A DNA stretch of 64,000 nucleotides from Pseudoalteromonas aurantia 208 (lineage in GTDB: Bacteria > Pseudomonadota > Gammaproteobacteria > Enterobacterales > Alteromonadaceae), in assembly GCF_014858725.1 (NCBI RefSeq), contig NZ_AQGV01000015.1, positions 930,001-994,000 on the forward strand, in the 5' to 3' direction. Positions within the stretch are counted from its first letter, which is position 1, and every line of letters starts with the position of its first letter. Of this stretch, positions 60,144-64,000 are shown piece after piece. The position numbers and the translations under genes were made by a program. The notes beneath the pieces were generated by a model. It was not told the origin of the DNA and did not search any database. It worked only from the letters and a program-made list of their open reading frames with translations.

Positions 60144-62267
60144 ATGCAGCAGAATAGGCCCAAAAAACTGTTAATTAATGATGTTGAATTAGACGTTGTT
60201 GGGTTACGCGTCAAAGTGGCTGAGCAATGGCGTACGATTGAAGTAAAGCAATTGGCACTGCTACAGCTATTGTTAGACAATGAAGGTAAAACAGTGTCGC
60301 GTGATACCATTATCACAACGTTATGGCCTGATATTATCGTCAGTGACAATTCAGTCAGTCAGTTGGTTGTTCAACTGCGTAAAACGCTCGGTGATGATAA
60401 AAGTAGGCCGCAATTTATAAAGACAGTTCCTAGGGTTGGTTATCAGTTAATTGCTGCCGTAAATGATGTGCCAGACATCGCCTCGAAACTCATCAAAGCA
60501 CAAGAAAATAGGCCTATATACTGGCTTTTAGGGGGGCTGTTATTTGGCGCTGTAGGTTATAAGGTTACCGGGGCTCTGCTTACAACCCCCGCTCATACTA
60601 TTGACTATAAATATCAATCTAGGCTAACAGCCTCACCAGGGGCAGAAGTTTATTTACGCTATTCTCCCGATGGGCGTTATTTGGCATTTAGTCACGTGGG
60701 TAATAATCAAGAACAGTTTGATCTATCCGTCATTGATATGAAAACTCAGTCTTTACATAACTTAAAGAGTACAGGGTATAGCGAAGAAGCGCCGGTTTGG
60801 TCCGCAGATGGAAAGTGGCTTGCTTATTATCGGTATGATCCATTTTCATGTACTGTCCGCGTATTTTCTGTTGATAGTACAATAGAAATGTGGCGCTTGA
60901 GTCCTGAAACGGCTTTATTTGAATGCGATCCAGCGCAAGGGCCTAAACCTTTATTTTGGCCAAAAGAAACTGCAATTTATGCGCAGCAATGGCGCGATGA
61001 TGATGTAAAAATTACGCGTTATCATCTTGAATCTGAAAATAGCTTCATTATCACAAAAGAGACTGAATACTCAGATAGCCAAGGTATGCTACATGATGTA
61101 AATCCAAACAACCAAATGCTGCTATTCTCGCATGCTAAGCAGGGAAAAAACCAACTGCTATCAAAGAGTGAATTTCATGGTGATCTAAATAAAAGGTTGT
61201 TAAGTGCAGATGCCAAAGGCCCTGTTGTATGGGGAAGAGAATCTGGTACCTATTGGACAGGTGACGACTCATTAAGTCTTTCAGATATTGCTGGGAAATC
61301 GCAAAAAATACATACGCCAAATGGCGTTATTACAGATATTGCGGTTGACTTTAATCATGGCCATGTAGCGCACTCAGAAGGGATTTCTCAGGTCAATTTG
61401 TATCATTTAGATACATCGAATGAAAGTGACAGTTCTGATTTAATCGCGATTTCTTCCGCGGCGAAACTAGACATACTAGCGGAGGTTTCACATGATGGAC
61501 ACTGGTTTGCGTTTGCTTCTTATGATCAGCAAATAAAAAGCCAACGTGCGCAAGTTGAGATCTGGGTTAAACATAGACAAAGGCCTACCGCGAGCTTACT
61601 TGCGTTGTTACCAAGCCAAGTATTTCCAAAACAGTTGCTTTTCTCACCAAAAGGGAACAACTTACTGATTGTTTCTAATCGTGGTGATACCTACTTAATT
61701 AATTTGTTTTCTAAGAAACTTGTCACCATCATTCAAGATTACAATAAAACACGGAATATGGTTTGGAGTGCTGACGGGCAATCAATCAATTATCAAGCGA
61801 GACATTCAGAGGGCACTTGGCAGTTATGGCAATACTCATTGAATGAAACGACAAATCGATTGCTGTCTAAGGATGTTAAATCTATTGATGTAGATGAGTT
61901 AGCATTGGCGTCTAAAAATCAGAGTTTTACAGGTTTTTTGGATGATGCTACGTCCTATTTGTTGAAATATACTGCACAAGATATCGACCCAAATCAGCTT
62001 CGTGCTTCGCTTCGTTTATATCAGCCAGCCTTATTTGAGAAAGGCATTTATTACGTATTACGTCAGGGTCATCAGCTGTATTTGTATTGTTATTACACCG
62101 ACAGACAAGAAAACGTGAGAGTTAGAGCGTTAGGTACGTATCTTTATGATATTAACGTTCCACTTTCGCTAAGTACTGACTGGCGAGGAGAGCATATACT
62201 CATTAATAAAGTGGATGGAATAGAAACGGACATTGTGTTACATCACTTTACTCCAAAGACGCAATGA
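60144..62267 (+). CDS. ToxR/CadC-like membrane regulator with a beta-propeller-like periplasmic part
   Basis: A 707-aa protein. An OmpR-type winged helix (about 1-108; VSRDTIITTLWPDIIVSDNS, FIKTVPRVGYQLIAA) is followed by one helix near residues 128-148 (IYWLLGGLLFGAVGYKV). The periplasmic part (about 155-700) has TolB/WD-like repeats such as RYSPDGRYLAFSHVG, WSADGKWLAYYRYD and WSADGQSINYQAR. It should sense a periplasmic signal and act on DNA from the membrane. The gene is divergent from the TonB-dependent receptor gene. Confidence 0.88.
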   Translation: MQQNRPKKLLINDVELDVVGLRVKVAEQWRTIEVKQLALLQLLLDNEGKTVSRDTIITTLWPDIIVSDNSVSQLVVQLRKTLGDDKSRPQFIKTVPRVGYQLIAAVNDVPDIASKLIKAQENRPIYWLLGGLLFGAVGYKVTGALLTTPAHTIDYKYQSRLTASPGAEVYLRYSPDGRYLAFSHVGNNQEQFDLSVIDMKTQSLHNLKSTGYSEEAPVWSADGKWLAYYRYDPFSCTVRVFSVDSTIEMWRLSPETALFECDPAQGPKPLFWPKETAIYAQQWRDDDVKITRYHLESENSFIITKETEYSDSQGMLHDVNPNNQMLLFSHAKQGKNQLLSKSEFHGDLNKRLLSADAKGPVVWGRESGTYWTGDDSLSLSDIAGKSQKIHTPNGVITDIAVDFNHGHVAHSEGISQVNLYHLDTSNESDSSDLIAISSAAKLDILAEVSHDGHWFAFASYDQQIKSQRAQVEIWVKHRQRPTASLLALLPSQVFPKQLLFSPKGNNLLIVSNRGDTYLINLFSKKLVTIIQDYNKTRNMVWSADGQSINYQARHSEGTWQLWQYSLNETTNRLLSKDVKSIDVDELALASKNQSFTGFLDDATSYLLKYTAQDIDPNQLRASLRLYQPALFEKGIYYVLRQGHQLYLYCYYTDRQENVRVRALGTYLYDINVPLSLSTDWRGEHILINKVDGIETDIVLHHFTPKTQ

Positions 62268-63594
62268 ACGAATCAATCTGATGAGTAGACCATGCTCTAG
62301 AAAGAGCCGATTTTTTGGCCTTTAACGCGAGTGCTTTAGCTGCAGGTTGAACTGGGGCTAGTTGCGCTTGATAAAGTAGTAGAGTGGGGTGGTCATTATC
62401 TAAAGCGCGTGCTTTGTTTATCCATTTATGTATTGTTTCACTTGCGGTGTCATTGCGTATCAGCTCCTTGATGAGTGTCAACTGAGCTCTGAGGTGTTGC
62501 TGTTGTGCTGCACGCTTAAGCCATTTAATGCCTTTATTTGGTGCATAATAACTTTCAGTTTTTTGTAAATAACTAAGTCCGAGCCTGAATTGCGCTGCCG
62601 CTAGGTTGTGGTCTGCGGCTTTATGTAGCCAATTTTGGCCAACCAGTTTATTCGGGTGCGATGTTTCTGTGCTCATTAAGCTGGTGGCGAGTTTATATTG
62701 AGCTAAAGGATAATTGTTCTTGGCTGCGGCTAATAATAAGGCTGCATCTGCATTATCATCTCGCCAGTGATATTTTAATAGCCTGCTTGCATTATACTTA
62801 TCAGAGTTTAACCATTGAGAAATGTAATATTGTATTTTGCCGTTTCCTTGTTCTGCAGCATCAATATGTTGTGTTATTTCTCGTTGATACTCTTTTCTCT
62901 GTGCTCCCAAACTTTTGTCATATTGCTTACCTTTGAAAGTGGTGAAATGGTATGTCAAAGAACGATTGAATATCGGGGTCGTAACATCGTATTTCCAATG
63001 TGTTAAAGCATTCAGAATACTGGCTGTAAAGGTATTCTTTGGGTGACTGTCAACAATAGATATATCTGTGACATTACCATTGTCGTCAATATCAAATTCG
63101 GCCCATACCCAACCTTCAAGTCCTAGTCGCCGAGCTTCATCTGGATATTTTGGGGGAACATAAGTTGTTCTAGACAGAGAGGGGGTGGAATTGGGCGTCA
63201 AAGCAGGAAAGAGCAGTTTAGAAATAACATCGTAAGAATAGAGTTTTTGTAATGTTTGGTACATATCGGTCATAGCATGAGGGTCATTATAACTTTGTAA
63301 TACCAGCTGTGCCGTCTGTTGCGCATCGTGTGAACCAAACTCACCAGCAAGCATGAACCATGCATAAGCACGAGGTTTACTTTGTGTGACCCCTTGACCA
63401 TGTAAAGACATGACGGCCAAATTATACATCGCATCAGCATTACCTAACTGTGCTAATTGCTCGAATGAGTTATACGCAGAGCGGTAGTTTTTATTCTGGT
63501 AAGCGACAGTAGCACTATATAAATCTGCAAATACGACTTGGCTTTTAATTACTAAGCAGATGCTTAGTATGACAATCAGTCGGTTGAAATTCAT
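62248..63594 (-). CDS. Sel1-repeat protein with an inserted TonB C-terminal-like domain
   Basis: A 448-aa protein with a signal peptide (LIVILSICLVIKSQVVFA). Sel1-like helical repeats flank a TonB-C-like domain (about 147-220; YPDEARRLGLEGWVWAEFDI, FDIDDNGNVTDISIVDSHPK). Repeat units include LGNADAMYNLAVMSLHGQGV, YPLAQYKLATSLM and NLAAAQFRLGLSYLQ. The domain lies in the middle, not at the end as in real TonB, and the anchor is a cleavable-type signal. It may interact with the neighbouring receptor system. It overlaps the convergent regulator gene by 20 bp. Confidence 0.85.
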   Translation of the reverse strand: MNFNRLIVILSICLVIKSQVVFADLYSATVAYQNKNYRSAYNSFEQLAQLGNADAMYNLAVMSLHGQGVTQSKPRAYAWFMLAGEFGSHDAQQTAQLVLQSYNDPHAMTDMYQTLQKLYSYDVISKLLFPALTPNSTPSLSRTTYVPPKYPDEARRLGLEGWVWAEFDIDDNGNVTDISIVDSHPKNTFTASILNALTHWKYDVTTPIFNRSLTYHFTTFKGKQYDKSLGAQRKEYQREITQHIDAAEQGNGKIQYYISQWLNSDKYNASRLLKYHWRDDNADAALLLAAAKNNYPLAQYKLATSLMSTETSHPNKLVGQNWLHKAADHNLAAAQFRLGLSYLQKTESYYAPNKGIKWLKRAAQQQHLRAQLTLIKELIRNDTASETIHKWINKARALDNDHPTLLLYQAQLAPVQPAAKALALKAKKSALSRAWSTHQIDSFIASLE

Positions 63595-63718
63595 AGTGCC
63601 TTATTGATTTATGATGAAAAGATAACAGGGCGGATAACCCAATAATTTCCTTACAATCGATTGTACTGTTTTATTTTATAAATACCAGTTTCCGAACCTA
63701 TATCAGGTGGATAAAAGA

Positions 63719-63748
63719 AAAAGCTGATAGCAACTGCTATCAGCTTTT
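63719..63748. terminator. Bidirectional terminator hairpin
   Basis: Perfect 14-bp stem AAAAGCTGATAGCA/TGCTATCAGCTTTT with a 2-base loop. On the minus strand it is followed by TCTTTT and ends the receptor gene at 63811. Confidence 0.85.
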
Positions 63749-63810
63749 GCCCCGGGCAAGGAGCGTCCATCCATGGATAGTCGAATCTGTGTTAGCTATA
63801 CAATCTTCGA

Positions 63811-64000
63811 CTAGAAGTTAAATCTAATACCAGCAACAAAGCGACGGCCATCGGCATACACACCCGTGAGAGCATGCTCAACGCCCTCTTCTTGGTAACT
63901 AAACGTATGCTCGTCTGTTAAGTTAACGGCTTCAAAAACAGCGGTAATATTTTCGGTAACGTTGTAACTCAGTGTTGCGTCAATTTGGCCATAGGCATCT
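63811..64000 (-). CDS. TonB-dependent receptor, C-terminal end only
   Basis: The last 62 codons and the stop (TAG at 63811-63813) of a TonB-dependent receptor: DAYGQIDATLSYNVTENI, FEAVNLTDEHTFSYQEEG and the terminal strand RRFVAGIRFNF with final Phe. The ending resembles that of the receptor at 57404-60004 (NEILYSYERN, RRFYIGVRYQL), so the two may be paralogues. The gene enters from beyond the right edge. A strong hairpin follows. Confidence 0.85.
   Translation of the reverse strand, partial: DAYGQIDATLSYNVTENITAVFEAVNLTDEHTFSYQEEGVEHALTGVYADGRRFVAGIRFNF

Overview
The window looks like chromosomal DNA of a marine gammaproteobacterium of the Pseudoalteromonas/Alteromonadales type. I infer this from the moderately AT-rich composition, the TonB-dependent receptors, a GlyGly-CTERM protease, the NorR/NnrS/Hmp block, the paired bacterioferritins and the style of the small inverted-repeat elements. 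No rRNA, tRNA or CRISPR array was seen.

1-18.7 kb (minus strand): one tightly packed operon of at least 13 genes, with overlaps or gaps of about 30 bp or less. It reads like a biosynthetic gene cluster with its own export machinery. In order of transcription it holds a fatty acyl-AMP ligase with a carrier domain, a free carrier protein, a Rieske oxygenase, a carrier-domain/alpha-oxoamine synthase fusion, an amino-acid-type adenylation enzyme, a double ketosynthase, an acyl-CoA-dehydrogenase-like flavoenzyme, a class III aminotransferase fused to an acyl-ACP-reductase-like domain, a nitroreductase-like flavoprotein, a LolA-like periplasmic protein, two FtsX permeases, a LolD-like ATPase and the start of an outer-membrane-type protein that runs off the window. 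The enzyme set overlaps the bipyrrole (prodigiosin/tambjamine) and alkylamine (TamT/TamP/TamH-like) toolkits. It lacks the prodiginine-specific O-methylation and condensation genes and adds a Rieske oxygenase, so I regard the product as unassigned and possibly new.

18.7-27 kb: a divergent operon holds a MacA-like adaptor, an ATPase, two FtsX permeases, an NtrC-type response regulator and its histidine kinase. Its upstream region carries two palindromes 21 bp apart and a sigma54-like promoter, followed by a possible 35-aa membrane peptide. This is probably a self-regulated efflux system serving the adjacent cluster.

27-34.5 kb: a 2OG-Fe(II) oxygenase, a low-molecular-weight tyrosine phosphatase, a small secreted protein, a NO-detoxification block (small membrane protein, NnrS and Hmp divergent from NorR, with sigma54 and NorR sites visible) and a complementary pair of bacterioferritins.

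34.5-50.3 kb: a TetR/hydrolase pair, a periplasmic binding protein coupled to a hybrid histidine kinase with a LOV photosensor domain, an asparagine-synthase-like protein lacking the glutaminase cysteine, a DUF1294 protein, a symporter fused to a solute-binding domain, a cupin, a DUF885 lipoprotein and a SoxR-flavodoxin pair with a SoxR box.

50.3-64 kb: an IS256 remnant abuts a collagen-like/fibrinogen-like gene that carries an in-frame TGA. Next come a GlyGly-CTERM metalloprotease with a lipoprotein neighbour, a GAF-GGDEF cyclase, a TonB-dependent receptor divergent from a membrane-bound winged-helix regulator, a Sel1/TonB-C protein and the 3' end of another receptor. Three copies of a 192-193-bp non-autonomous inverted-repeat element lie at 20.7, 35.0 and 42.0 kb.
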